Shown here: in pieces, positions 8,594-17,223 of the stretch
Layout: the number at the start of each line of letters is the position of its first letter
Position numbering within the stretch: position 1 is the stretch's first letter
Notes under the pieces: model-generated
Told to the model about the DNA's origin: nothing
What the model saw: only the letters and a program-made list of their open reading frames with translations
The model's database searches: none
Translations under genes and position numbers: made by a program
NCBI GenBank assembly: GCA_030840805.1
Contig: JAVEDU010000110.1
Span: 110,776-174,775 of the forward strand
Direction of reading: 5' to 3'
Source: Actinomycetota bacterium
GTDB lineage: Bacteria; Actinomycetota; Actinomycetes; Mycobacteriales; HKI-0501
Length of the DNA: 64,000 nucleotides

Positions 8594-9622
8594 ATGCGTC
8601 CCGGACCGTTCAGCGCACTCCGTCCCGCCGGCCGCGGCGGTCGCCACGACCCGGACGAGCGGGCCGCCGACCCGCGTCCGGACGTGTCGCCGGGCGGAGC
8701 ACGGGTGTGGCCCGCCACGTTCGCGGACCGGCTGACCTCTCCCCTGCCCGGCCCGCGGGACATGCTGCGCCTGATGCGGACGGGCGGCTTCCGCGGTTCC
8801 CGGGAGGAGGCCGACCGTGTCCCGGTGCGACGTTCCGGGCTCCCCGCGGTCGCTCGCGACCAGCTCGCACTGACCTGGGTCGGTCACGCGACATACGTCG
8901 TGCGGATCGGCGGCATCACGGTGCTGACCGACCCGATCTGGTCGGACGCCATTCCCGGCGTCCCGCGGCGCGTCACCCCACCCGGTGTCGCGTGGGCCGA
9001 CCTCCCGGTGATCGATGCGGTGGTGATCAGCCACAACCACTACGACCACCTCGACGCACCGACCATTCGCCGGCTGCCGCGGGACACGCCCGTCTTCGTG
9101 CCGGCCGCCCTCGGCCGGTGGTTCACCCGTCGCGGGTTCGTGGACGTGACCGAGCTGGACTGGTGGGAGTCGGCCACCCTCGCCGGCGTGACGTTCGACT
9201 TCGTGCCGGCCCACCACTGGAGCCGCCGGTCCCTCCGGGACACCTGCCGCACCCTGTGGGGCGGCTGGGTCATCACGGCCGAGGACGGCCGGCGCGCCTA
9301 CCACGCCGGCGACACCGGGTACGGCCACTGGTTCTCCGAGATCGGCGCGCGGTACCCCGGCATCGACGTGGCCATGCTCCCGATCGGGGCGTACGAACCG
9401 CGGTGGTTCATGGCCCCGTCGCACCTGGATCCCGGCCAGGCCGTCCGGGCGCTGCACGACCTCGGTGCGGACCGGCTGGCGTCGATGCACTGGGGCACGT
9501 TCGTGCTCAGCCGCGAGCCACTGCTCGAACCGCTGGAGCTCCTCCGCGCCGCCTGGGACGAGACCGGCCGTGACCGCGGCGACCTGTGGGATCTGGCGGT
9601 CGGCGGGTCCGGGGTGATCTGA
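8594..9622 (+). CDS. NAPE-PLD-like metallo-beta-lactamase-fold hydrolase
   Basis: A 342-residue cytosolic metal-dependent hydrolase. The MBL core begins near 95 (LTWVGHATYVVRIGGITVLTDPIW) with the zinc motif SHNHYDHLD, a further His in VPAHHWS, the Asp in YHAGDTGYG, and a final His in LASMHWGTF. The THATVLI-like entry and HHWS motif are typical of the N-acyl-phosphatidylethanolamine phospholipase D/UlaG-like branch (COG2220). Natural substrate unknown; phospholipid-like esters are the family precedent. Start ATG 8594 is preceded by GGAGGGAGA. It lies 58 bases before copC and is probably independent in function. Confidence 0.88.
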   Translation: MRPGPFSALRPAGRGGRHDPDERAADPRPDVSPGGARVWPATFADRLTSPLPGPRDMLRLMRTGGFRGSREEADRVPVRRSGLPAVARDQLALTWVGHATYVVRIGGITVLTDPIWSDAIPGVPRRVTPPGVAWADLPVIDAVVISHNHYDHLDAPTIRRLPRDTPVFVPAALGRWFTRRGFVDVTELDWWESATLAGVTFDFVPAHHWSRRSLRDTCRTLWGGWVITAEDGRRAYHAGDTGYGHWFSEIGARYPGIDVAMLPIGAYEPRWFMAPSHLDPGQAVRALHDLGADRLASMHWGTFVLSREPLLEPLELLRAAWDETGRDRGDLWDLAVGGSGVI

Positions 9623-9680
9623 GGTGCCCGTCACGCCCCCGGGCCCCGATCGGCCCTTCCCGGTGAGGGAGACTGGACAC

Positions 9681-10301
9681 ATGCCCGGCCCCCTGTCGCC
9701 CGCCCTCCGCCTCCCCACCGGCCGCCTGCTCGCCACGCTGGGGGCAGTGCTCCTCGGCGTGCTCACCGGCGCCGCCGGGGTGGCGGCGCCCGCTTCGGCA
9801 CACACCTCGCTGCGCTCCTCGTCCCCCGCCGACGGTGCCGCCCTGACGACCCCGCCCGGCGAGGTCCGGCTCGAGTTCAACGAGCGCCTCGCCTCGTCGC
9901 CCCTCGCGGTCGCGGTCACGCTCGCCGGCACGCGGGTGGAGTCCGGACCGGCGCGGGCCGACGGCGCCGCCGTGGTGACCCCCGTGACACTGCCCGGCCC
10001 CGGCGCGTACACCGTGGCGTACCGCGTCGTGGCCGGCGACGGGCACCCGGTCCAGGGGACGGTCCGGTTCCGGGTGAACGGCAGCGCCGCCCCCGCCCCG
10101 GCGACCACGTCCAGCGCCGGCCCGACCGAGGTCGCCAAGCTCGCACCCCGGGCGTCGGCCAGCCCGACCGCTCTCGTCCCGCCGCCCCCGGACACGACCC
10201 GCTGGCCGCATCTCGTCATCGGGCTCGTCGTGCTGATCCTCGTCGGCATCGCGGTCGTCCTGGCCACCGGCAAGCGTCCCCCGAAGCGGCCGAGGTTCTG
10301 A
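9681..10301 (+). CDS. copC: CopC/YobA-type copper-binding protein
   Basis: A 206-residue secreted, membrane-tethered protein. The signal peptide (about 1-39) ends in APASA|HTSL, so the mature protein would begin with His, the first Cu(II) ligand of CopC proteins. The beta-barrel follows (PADGAALTTPPGEVRLEFNE ... VVAGDGHPVQGTVRFRV, with the second conserved His), then a Pro/Thr linker and one C-terminal TM helix (about 175-197). It binds copper outside the membrane and hands it to the partner encoded immediately downstream with a one-base gap. Start ATG 9681 has GAGGGAGA upstream. Confidence 0.93.
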   Translation: MPGPLSPALRLPTGRLLATLGAVLLGVLTGAAGVAAPASAHTSLRSSSPADGAALTTPPGEVRLEFNERLASSPLAVAVTLAGTRVESGPARADGAAVVTPVTLPGPGAYTVAYRVVAGDGHPVQGTVRFRVNGSAAPAPATTSSAGPTEVAKLAPRASASPTALVPPPPDTTRWPHLVIGLVVLILVGIAVVLATGKRPPKRPRF

Positions 10302-10302
10302 C

Positions 10303-12489
10303 ATGGTGACCACCCAGGCGGAACAGACCGCGCCCGCCCGGCCCGAGTCCGGCGCGGTTCGCACGCCGCTGGTGCTCGGCGCCGCCCTGGTCGCGGCGCT
10401 GCTCGTCGCCGCCGCCGCGCTGTGGACCGGCGGCGCGATCGACGCCCGGACCCTGCCCGGCCTCCCCGACGCCGGAAGGGTCACCCCCTGGGCGCTGCCG
10501 CTGCTGCGGGTGCTCGGTGACCTCGCCGCCGCGGCCACCGTCGGCTGCCTGCTGGCCACCGCGTTCGCGGTACCCGGCCGGCTGGACGACGGCGGCAGGC
10601 GGCGGGTGTCGCCGCACGGTTACCGATGGCTCCGGGCGGCGGCCCTCGCCGCCGCCATCTGGGCGGTCGTCACCGCCGGTGCGCTCGTCTTCACGCTGTC
10701 GGACCTGCTCGGCCGTCCCGTGTCGATGGTCGTCACGCCGACGTCGCTCTGGAGCTTCGTCACGACGATCCAGCAGGGCCGCGCGCTGCTGCTGGTCGTC
10801 GTCGGCGCCGCGGTACTCGCCGTGGCCTGCCGGACGGTGCTCTCCCCCACCTCGGCCGCGGTCCTCGCGGTGCTCGCGATCGCGACGGCGATGCCGCCGG
10901 TGTTCTCCGGCCACGCCGCCTCCGCGGGCAACCACCAGGTCGCCGTCTCCACGATGCTCCTGCACCTCACCGGAGTGCTGGTCTGGACGGGCGGGCTGCT
11001 CGCGCTCCTGCTCGGGGCACGGCTCCCCACCGCGGAACTCTCGGCCGCCGCCCACCGGTACTCCCGCGCGGCCCTGTGGTGCTTCGTCGCCGTCGGGCTC
11101 AGCGGGGTCGCGAACGCGTGGGCCCGCCTCCCCTCGCTCGGTGACCTCACCGGCTCCTCGTACGGGCGGCTGGTGCTGGTCAAGACCGGCGCGCTGATCG
11201 CCCTCGGCGCCGTCGGGTGGCTGCACCGCGGGCGCACGCTGCCCGCGCTCGCCGCCGGCCGGCGGTCGGCGTTCGCCCGGCTCGCGGCCGTCGAGGTGCT
11301 GCTCATGGCCGCGACGATCGGCGTCGCCGTCGGGCTCTCCCGCACCCCGACCCCCGGCGGCGGTCCGGCCACGGACCGCACCACGGAGCTGCTGGGGTAC
11401 CCCATGCCCGGGCCGATCTCGCCCCAGGCACTGCTCGGCGACTGGCTCGTCGAACCGCTGTTCGCGACCCTCGCCGTCACCGCGATCGCCGTGTACCTCG
11501 CCGGAGTCCTGCGCCTCCACCGCCGTGGCGACCGGTGGCCGCCCCTGCGTACGGCCGCCTGGGTGGCCGGCTGGCTGGTGGTGCTGGTCGTCTCCAGCAG
11601 CGGACTGGCGCGGTACGGACCGGTGCTGTTCAGCGTCCACATGATCCAGCACATGGCGCTGACCATGCTCGCGCCGGTGCTGCTGGTGCTCGGCGGGCCG
11701 ATCACGCTCGGGCTGCGAGCCCTGCGACCGTCGGGTGACCCGGCGCTCCGCGGACCCCGGGAGTGGCTGCTCGCGATCGTCCACAGTCGGCTGTCGGTGC
11801 TGCTCACGCACCCCCTGGTCGCGCTCACCATCTACGTGTCGAGCCTGTACGCCATGTACTTCACCGGCGTGTACGAGGTGACGCTGCGCTCCCACCTGGC
11901 GCACCTGCTGATGTTCGCCCACTTCCTGCTGGCCGGGTCGCTGTTCTTCTGGATCCTCATCGGGGTCGATCCGGCACCCCGGCAGCTCCCGTACCCCGTC
12001 CGGATCCCGCTGCTGTTCATCTCGATGGTGTTCCACGCGTTCTTCGGGGTCGCGATCATGCAGTCCGAGGCCGTCATCGCGGCGGACTGGTATGCGGCCC
12101 TCCACCGGCCGTGGGGCGGCACGCCGCTGGCCGACCAGAGCGTCGGCGGCGGTATCGCGTGGGCGTTCGGGGAGATCCCCAGCCTGCTGGTGATGGGCTC
12201 GCTGTTCTTCCAGTGGGCGCAGTCCGACGAGCGTGAACAGCGCAGGCTCGACCGCGCCGCGGACCGGTCCGAGGCGCGTACCGCCGCCCGGGCAGAGGCC
12301 CGCGCGGCCGGTACCGAGGGCACGTCCGGTCCGGGTGCCGACGAGGACCACGACGACCCCCTCGCCGCGTACAACCGGCAGCTCCGGGCACTGGCCGAGG
12401 CGGACTCGGCGCAGGACCGGGCGCAAGAGGCCGCGTACCGGCGCTCTGCCGTGTCCCGGGCCACCGGACGGCGCGCGCAGGGGCAGTGA
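10303..12489 (+). CDS. CopD-CtaG fusion, copper import/cytochrome oxidase assembly
   Basis: A 728-residue polytopic protein. Residues about 1-330 are a CopD copper-resistance domain (TM helices with conserved His in FSGHAASAGNHQ and the HLTG...W segment). Residues about 370-640 are a CtaG/caa3 assembly domain (HMIQHMALTMLAPVLLVLG, MFAHFLLAGSLFFWIL, FHAFFGVAIM, WGG..LADQ). A charged Ala/Arg-rich tail follows. It probably carries copper from CopC across the membrane for cytochrome oxidase and cuproenzyme maturation. It is coupled to copC with one base between. This fusion is common in actinobacteria. Confidence 0.93.
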   Translation: MVTTQAEQTAPARPESGAVRTPLVLGAALVAALLVAAAALWTGGAIDARTLPGLPDAGRVTPWALPLLRVLGDLAAAATVGCLLATAFAVPGRLDDGGRRRVSPHGYRWLRAAALAAAIWAVVTAGALVFTLSDLLGRPVSMVVTPTSLWSFVTTIQQGRALLLVVVGAAVLAVACRTVLSPTSAAVLAVLAIATAMPPVFSGHAASAGNHQVAVSTMLLHLTGVLVWTGGLLALLLGARLPTAELSAAAHRYSRAALWCFVAVGLSGVANAWARLPSLGDLTGSSYGRLVLVKTGALIALGAVGWLHRGRTLPALAAGRRSAFARLAAVEVLLMAATIGVAVGLSRTPTPGGGPATDRTTELLGYPMPGPISPQALLGDWLVEPLFATLAVTAIAVYLAGVLRLHRRGDRWPPLRTAAWVAGWLVVLVVSSSGLARYGPVLFSVHMIQHMALTMLAPVLLVLGGPITLGLRALRPSGDPALRGPREWLLAIVHSRLSVLLTHPLVALTIYVSSLYAMYFTGVYEVTLRSHLAHLLMFAHFLLAGSLFFWILIGVDPAPRQLPYPVRIPLLFISMVFHAFFGVAIMQSEAVIAADWYAALHRPWGGTPLADQSVGGGIAWAFGEIPSLLVMGSLFFQWAQSDEREQRRLDRAADRSEARTAARAEARAAGTEGTSGPGADEDHDDPLAAYNRQLRALAEADSAQDRAQEAAYRRSAVSRATGRRAQGQ

Positions 12490-12583
12490 CCGCGTGCAGG
12501 AGCAGTGACCCGGACGACCGCGACGGCGGGGGCGATGAGGCGGTTCCGCTAGGCTCGGAGCGCCGTCAGCACCACCGAGACGA

Positions 12584-12607
12584 CCCCGGCGGCCTCTGCG
12601 GCCGGGG
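12584..12607 (+). terminator. Hairpin after copC-copD operon
   Basis: CCCCGGC (12584-12590), a 10-base loop and GCCGGGG (12601-12607), about 95 bases past the stop and just ahead of the tRNA gene. It could end the copper operon transcript. Confidence 0.4.
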
Positions 12608-12621
12608 CCCCGTGTCGCCCC

Positions 12622-12697
12622 GCCCTCGTAGCTCAGGGGATAGAGCAACCGCCTCCTAAGCGGTAGGCCGCAGGTTCGAATCCTGCCGGGGGCACCA
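12622..12697 (+). tRNA. tRNA-Arg (anticodon CCT)
   Basis: A complete cloverleaf. The 7-bp acceptor stem GCCCTCG/CGGGGGC has one T-G pair, the D-arm holds AGCTC...GAGC, and the anticodon stem ACCGC/GCGGT encloses loop CTCCTAA with anticodon CCT at 12655-12657. T-arm GGTTCGAATCC, discriminator A, and an encoded CCA at 12695-12697. It reads AGG, a rare Arg codon in such GC-rich genomes. A possible -10 (TAGGCT) is at 12550-12555. No integrated element adjoins it. Confidence 0.97.
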
Positions 12698-12852
12698 CCG
12701 TGCTCTCCAGTACGCGGGCTTCGCGCCGGTCGTCGACGGCGCGGCCGGGCTCCTCGGCCGGTCCGGCTGGGGACGGGCGTGCGCCACCTCGCCATCGATG
12801 TGGTCCGGTCGTGCTCGTCGTCGCGGACCACGCCGGGCCGACCACAGGCACG

Positions 12853-12890
12853 ACGAAGCCCGGGACCCGCGCAGAGGTCCCGGGCTTCGT
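12853..12890. terminator. Strong hairpin between tRNA and protease gene
   Basis: A perfect 15-bp stem, ACGAAGCCCGGGACC (12853-12867) and its complement (12876-12890), with an 8-base loop. It lies directly past the stop of the minus-strand protease gene and could also stop transcripts coming from the tRNA. Confidence 0.85.
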
Positions 12891-12897
12891 CCCGCGG

Positions 12898-14877
12898 CTA
12901 CCGCCGCGGGGACAGTCCCCACTTGGTGTTGGCCGCCGTGTCCTCCACGCCGGTGTAGCCCTCCGACGGGTTGTAGGCGTCCTCACCGAAGTCGACGTCC
13001 CAGTCGTCCGCGGTGCCGCCCACCCCGTCGGGGCCGACCCCGAACAGCAGCGGGAAGTTCCCGCCCTGGTCCATCAGGTTCAGCACGGTGTCGAACTGGT
13101 CCACGTGGAAGCTGCCGAGCAGGTGCCCCGCCTCGTGCGACACCACGTTGCCGACCGCCTGGCCCACGAACCCGACGCGGTCACTCTGCGGCGTCAGGTA
13201 CGCGTTGAGCGACGGGTTCGGGTCCTCGTAGTCCGACGCGGGGTCGGACATCACGTCGAGGAGGACCAGCGCCGTCTCCTCGGTCCCGAAGTTGCCCGGG
13301 TCGATCGACTGCGCGATGCCGATCGTCGGAACCCCCGACTCGGCGATCGTGCCGCCGACAATGACCCTGCTGACGTTCGGCTTCCCGAACGGGTCCGCGT
13401 GGTGCCGGCTGTCGAGCACCCGGACGGCCACGCCCTTCGCGCCGAAGTCACGCTGCAGGTTCTCCGTGACGGTCCGCACGATGCGGTCGGCGACGGCGCC
13501 CTCCTGCGACGCGGCCAGGCCCCACCGGCCGAGGAAGGACCGGAACGGCGACAGTTGGCTGACGCCCGACCCGCCGAAGACGCCGGTGTTGACGCGCGCC
13601 CCGTCGAAGTCCAGGAAGACCGTCTGCATCGCGGTCTTCCCCAGGGACTCCGCACCTGGTCGGTACACCTCCAGTGTGATGTCGTAGTTCCCCGAACCGC
13701 CGGTGACGGCGATCGCGTGCCGGCCCGCCACGTCGGCCACGTGCGCGAAGACCGCCTTGCCGCCCCCGGGCAGCGGCGAGGACATCGGGTAGAGGAACGA
13801 CGCGTCCTGCTGGGACACGATCCGCGCCCGGCTGCTGGGGTCGTAGACCGCGAGCTGGGTACCCGCACCGGTCACGGAGCCGCCGAGCACGTCGCCCGCC
13901 CGCAGGTCGACGCTGTACACGTCGACATCCTGCGAGTCGAGTCCGAACGTCACCCGGTATGCACCCTCGGAGCCGACCCCGTCGCCACTTCCCGAGTTGA
14001 ACGGGTCGTTCGGCATCGGGGAGGGGCCGAATCCCGCCACCGAGACGAAGTAGTCGCCGGCCGTGGGAAGCGTGAACGTGAGCCGGCTGTCGAAGGTCTG
14101 ACCGTCGTCGTCGTTGAGCGCGATCGGGTTGCCGGCCGCGTCCCAGAGGACCACGACACTGTCCAATCCGGACGTCTCGAAGGCGTCGATGTCCACCTCG
14201 AACCGCTGCCCGGCCTCGGCCGCGGTCAGCTTGTAGAAGTCGAAGTCGCCCGCGCCGTCCCCCGCCGACCCGTGCGGGCCGTCGCCGACCGTCCCTGTCG
14301 TCGTCGCGCGGGACCCCGGCCGGGTCGGGCCGATGTCGCCGGCGAGCGGGATGGCGCCGTTGTCCTCCGCCGGGGAGTCAAAGCTCAGCGGCGCCGGGCC
14401 GACGGCCAGCGTGCCGAGAATCCGTGCTGCCGGTCGTTTCCCCGCGGCACTGCCGAACTGACGGATCCGTTCCGCCGTTGCCGGCGTGTCGTTCCCGCCC
14501 CGGATCTGGTCCGGCTCCTGCTCGTCCACCAGCAGTGGCGGGGCGGCGGTCTTGGTCTTCTTCGCCGCCGCGGCGGCCCGCTTCTTGCCGCCGGACTTCA
14601 GGACCGCGCGCCAGTACGCCACATCGGCCTTGCTGGGATCGGCCAGCAGCCCGATGAAGGGGTTGGTGCCGTGGCCCCTCGCTGACAGCGCGCTCTTCGC
14701 GGAGGACGCCCCGGCGACGTGCTTCGGTACCTGCTGCAGCCCGAGGCGCTCCGCGGCGGTGAAATGCCCTGGCGCGGGGCCACGGCTGGGTGCCGTCGTT
14801 CCCACGGCCGGTGCGGTCAGCACCAGGAGTCCGGCTGTCACAACAGCCGCGGCTCCCAGGATCGGAGATCGTCTCAT
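12898..14877 (-). CDS. Secreted metzincin-like zinc metalloprotease
   Basis: A 659-residue exported protein. Signal peptide about 1-30 (MRRSPILGAAAVVTAGLLVLTAPAVG), basic Ala/Lys linker, then two pre-peptidase C-like beta modules. The first is about 190-330 (DFDFYKLTAAEAGQRFEVDIDA ... GDYFVSVAGFG). The second (VDVYSVDLRAGDVLGGSVTG ... YDITLEVY) ends near 430. The catalytic domain starts near TVFLDFDGARVNTG and carries HEAGHLLGSFH at 581-591, the extended HExxHxxGxxH zinc motif of metzincins, with a likely Met-turn (NLMDQ, Met602) 11 residues after the third His. A C-terminal Asp-rich stretch (GPDGVGGTADDWDVDFGED) may bind calcium. Start ATG 14877 has GGGGAG. Monocistronic; substrate unknown. 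Confidence 0.85.
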   Translation of the reverse strand: MRRSPILGAAAVVTAGLLVLTAPAVGTTAPSRGPAPGHFTAAERLGLQQVPKHVAGASSAKSALSARGHGTNPFIGLLADPSKADVAYWRAVLKSGGKKRAAAAAKKTKTAAPPLLVDEQEPDQIRGGNDTPATAERIRQFGSAAGKRPAARILGTLAVGPAPLSFDSPAEDNGAIPLAGDIGPTRPGSRATTTGTVGDGPHGSAGDGAGDFDFYKLTAAEAGQRFEVDIDAFETSGLDSVVVLWDAAGNPIALNDDDGQTFDSRLTFTLPTAGDYFVSVAGFGPSPMPNDPFNSGSGDGVGSEGAYRVTFGLDSQDVDVYSVDLRAGDVLGGSVTGAGTQLAVYDPSSRARIVSQQDASFLYPMSSPLPGGGKAVFAHVADVAGRHAIAVTGGSGNYDITLEVYRPGAESLGKTAMQTVFLDFDGARVNTGVFGGSGVSQLSPFRSFLGRWGLAASQEGAVADRIVRTVTENLQRDFGAKGVAVRVLDSRHHADPFGKPNVSRVIVGGTIAESGVPTIGIAQSIDPGNFGTEETALVLLDVMSDPASDYEDPNPSLNAYLTPQSDRVGFVGQAVGNVVSHEAGHLLGSFHVDQFDTVLNLMDQGGNFPLLFGVGPDGVGGTADDWDVDFGEDAYNPSEGYTGVEDTAANTKWGLSPRR

Positions 14878-14994
14878 GGTTTCTCCCCGGGATTTCCTGC
14901 CCGGTCGGCAGGGGGTGCCCAGGCTATTGAGCAAGATCGACTCTGCGGTGCCCCTGTCCGGGTCACGACTCACGGAATGTCCACACCCGACACG

Positions 14995-15038
14995 GACGAT
15001 CCCCCCGCCCGTACCAGGTACCGGGCGGGGGGATCGTC
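14995..15038 (-). terminator. 16-bp stem terminator of the DUF4383/membrane-protein operon
   Basis: GACGATCCCCCCGCCC (14995-15010) pairs perfectly with 15023-15038. The 12-base loop itself contains a GTACC/GGTAC pair, so almost the whole element is double-stranded. It follows the stop of the minus-strand gene at 15046. Confidence 0.88.
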
Positions 15039-15045
15039 GGCGGGA

Positions 15046-15600
15046 TCAGCCGGGGTGGTGGCCGGCGGACTCCACGTGGCCGGGTCCGGCACCGTGTGGG
15101 TGTGCGTGCGCACCGGCCGGCGTACCGGCCAGGGCCGGCGTGGTGATCAGGCCGACCACGAGCGCGCCGCCCGCGAGACCGGCCAGCAGGCCGGCCTTCG
15201 ACGCCCGCGGTACGCCGAGCACGCCCAGGTTGCCCGCCGCCAGGGCGATCACGATGACCGCCTGCAGCGCGACAGCCCCGAGATCCGCGGCCCCCACCGC
15301 CTCCGGGGAACCCGCGTCCGGGCCGAACGGCAGGCCCGCCGTACGGGTGACGCCCCAGAGCGCGACGACCGCGAGGTTCGCGGCGGCCACCGTGCGGGGG
15401 AACGGCGCCCGGTCGCGGGCGAGCGCGGCCAGACCCCAGCCGAGCTGCCCGGCGGCCACCACGGCGAAGAACACTCCGTAGGCAGCCCACTCCGACCAGT
15501 GCTCGCGGATGACCGCGGCGTGGACGAGGCCGGCGCCGAGCGAGGCGAAGCCCGCCCAGCACCGCGTCACGTCGCTGCCGCGATAGGCGTTGCTCGGCAC
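15046..15600 (-). CDS. Five-helix membrane protein with His-rich tail
   Basis: A 184-residue integral membrane protein of unknown function with about five TM helices (e.g. WAAYGVFFAVVAAGQLGWGL, VALQAVIVIALAAGNLGVLG, AGLLAGLAGGALVVGLITT). The cytoplasmic or external tail ends HAHPHGAGPGHVESAGHHPG, a cluster of His that could bind a metal such as Cu or Ni. It is five bases downstream of the DUF4383 gene and ends at a strong terminator, so the two form an operon. The His tail and the nearby copCD genes hint at metal handling, but this is weak. Confidence 0.75.
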   Translation of the reverse strand: MPSNAYRGSDVTRCWAGFASLGAGLVHAAVIREHWSEWAAYGVFFAVVAAGQLGWGLAALARDRAPFPRTVAAANLAVVALWGVTRTAGLPFGPDAGSPEAVGAADLGAVALQAVIVIALAAGNLGVLGVPRASKAGLLAGLAGGALVVGLITTPALAGTPAGAHAHPHGAGPGHVESAGHHPG

Positions 15601-15605
15601 GACGG

Positions 15606-16031
15606 TCAGACCGTCCGCGCGGCGGCCTTGTCCTGCGACAGCCCGACGCCGAGCAGCAGGATCGCGCTGGCGAGGTGCAGCACGTTGTCGGCACCGTTGA
15701 GCGCGAGGATGTTCGCCGAGCTGTCGAGCAGGAACAGGCCGAGCAGACCCACCAGCAGGTACACGGCGCCGACGAGCGTGTTCACGCCCTTGGCCGTCGC
15801 CACCCCGCGCACCGCGCCGAACAGCAGCAGCGCGCCGATGAGCAGGTGGACGATGTTGTGCAGGGGGTTGACGTCGAACAGGATCAGCGCCTTGCCCTCG
15901 GTGGCGGCGAACCCGACGCCGCCGGTGACGGCGAAGCCCGCGAGGCCCACCAGCAGGTACACGGCACCGAATACGGCGCCCAGCAGCCTGTTAGGTGATG
16001 CGGTGATCGGTGGGGTCATGGTGGAGCTCAT
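15606..16031 (-). CDS. DUF4383 four-helix membrane protein
   Basis: A 141-residue membrane protein with four TM helices and the DUF4383 pattern: FGAVYLLVGLAGFAVTG, LFDVNPLHNIVHLLIGALLLFGA, LVGAVYLLVGLLGLF, and NGADNVLHLASAILLLGVG. The repeated N...HN(I/V)LHL motif is family-typical. Function unknown. Start ATG 16031 is set by a perfect AGGAGG site eight bases upstream. First gene of a two-gene operon. Confidence 0.9.
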   Translation of the reverse strand: MSSTMTPPITASPNRLLGAVFGAVYLLVGLAGFAVTGGVGFAATEGKALILFDVNPLHNIVHLLIGALLLFGAVRGVATAKGVNTLVGAVYLLVGLLGLFLLDSSANILALNGADNVLHLASAILLLGVGLSQDKAAARTV

Positions 16032-16555
16032 CTGGAACCTCCTGGGATCGGTCGAGGACGCGACGCGTTCTCGTGTCATTCGTGGGTGCCCCCGTGAGCG
16101 GTTCACTCGGCCGACGTTCGATTTCGGCGGCAGCAGCATGCTCCCGGTGCGCCCGCGACGCCAGAGGCAAATCTGCCATCACCTAGCGCTGTCAGAGGGA
16201 CACGAAACGTGGCACTTGTCCACAGTGGACGACCCAGGCCGGTCCCCTTCCGTCGCCCGCCGCGCGTGGGGCGTGGGGCGCCGAGCGGTGCGGCGCGTGC
16301 CGGGGCGGCACGGTGCGGAGCGCGGGCGAGAGGCGCGCGGCGCGAGGTGCGCGGCGCGAGGTGCGCGGTGCGGCGCGAGGCGGGGCAGGGCGGCACGGGG
16401 CGGGGGCGAGTGGGTCGCGGCACGGGGCGCGGTGGCGCGGGGCGGGGCGGGGCGGTGCGCGTGCGCGAGGCGCGAGGCGGGGCGGGGCGGCACGGTGCGG
16501 GCGAGTGGGTCGCGGCGCGGTGGCGCGGTGGCGCGGTGGCGCGGTGCGACGATGG
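16032..16555. other. Gene-free interval with strand-asymmetric GC tract
   Basis: Bases 16032-16200 are ordinary promoter DNA for the DUF4383 operon. Bases 16231-16553 are a low-complexity tract, G-rich on + and C-rich on the strand transcribed through the tetR gene. It is built of short words such as GGCGCGGT and GGGGC, including four tandem copies near 16520-16550. Long frames cross it in several phases, but their translations are Arg/Pro/His/Ala noise. No gene is supported. Confidence 0.6.
16216..16230 (+). promoter_or_regulatory. DnaA box within a perfect palindrome
   Basis: TTGTCCACA (16216-16224), the actinomycete DnaA-box consensus, overlaps the palindrome GTCCAC-A-GTGGAC (16218-16230). 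It lies at the edge of the low-complexity tract. A single 9-mer is modest evidence. Confidence 0.35.
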
Positions 16556-17191
16556 CTACGGCGTGGCGGCACGTCGCCCGGTGAGCCGGTCGACCAGGTC
16601 GTCGACCTGCCGGTCCACCTCCGGCCACCCGAACCCGGGCCGCACCGATCGCAGCGCCACCGTGCCGTGCAGGGCGGTCCAGAACTGCACGAGCACGAGC
16701 CAGGCCTCGGCGCCCTCGACGTTCCCGCCGAGCGCCGCCGTCACGTCCCTGACCGTTCCGCGCACCGTGGACTGTCCGATGTCGACAGGGGTGGACGACT
16801 GCAGCGCGGGCTCGAACAGCGCGCCATACCGGCCGGAGTTCTCCAGGCCGAACCGGACGTACGCGTGCGCCCTCGCCCGGGCCCGGGCGTGCGGCTCCGC
16901 ACCCACCGCGTCGGCCGCCGTGTCCATCGCGGCCACGAGCTCGGCGAAGCACTGGCGCCGCAGGGCGCGCACGAGGTTCGCCCGGTCCGGGAAGTGCAGG
17001 TAGATCGAGGTCGCGGTGACGCCGACGGCACGGGCGACCGCCCGGAGCGTCACGGCGTGCGCATCGCCGGTCTCGGCGAGCAACCGGCCGGCAGCCTCGA
17101 CGATCTCGCCCCGGAGGCGGTCACCCTCGCCCCGGCGGGCCCGGCGGCGACGCCCGACCGCGGGCACGTCTACCCGGTCGGCGGCTGTCAT
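16556..17191 (-). CDS. TetR-family repressor with WHG C-terminal domain
   Basis: A 211-residue regulator with an N-terminal helix-turn-helix at about 28-70 (VTLRAVARAVGVTATSIYLHFPDRANL). The C-terminal ligand domain carries LVQFWTALHGTVAL, the W..LHG signature of the WHG subfamily. It is divergent from the DHA2 exporter gene at 17296 and separated by about 100 bases with a small palindrome, so it most likely represses that pump and itself. Start ATG 17191 has GGAGGGGG upstream. Confidence 0.9.
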   Translation of the reverse strand: MTAADRVDVPAVGRRRRARRGEGDRLRGEIVEAAGRLLAETGDAHAVTLRAVARAVGVTATSIYLHFPDRANLVRALRRQCFAELVAAMDTAADAVGAEPHARARARAHAYVRFGLENSGRYGALFEPALQSSTPVDIGQSTVRGTVRDVTAALGGNVEGAEAWLVLVQFWTALHGTVALRSVRPGFGWPEVDRQVDDLVDRLTGRRAATP

Positions 17192-17214
17192 CGTCCCCCT
17201 CCGGAGAGTGTGAT

Positions 17215-17223
17215 GTTGACAAC
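17215..17223. promoter_or_regulatory. Possible TetR operator GTTGACAAC
   Basis: A short perfect palindrome, GTTG-A-CAAC, midway in the tetR/MFS divergent region. It also contains a TTGACA -35-like word reading towards the exporter gene. Short for a TetR site, so tentative. Confidence 0.35.

Noticed and set aside
12622..12897. tRNA-associated integration site (attB)
   Set aside because: No integrase, no duplicated tRNA 3' end and only ordinary genes beside the tRNA.
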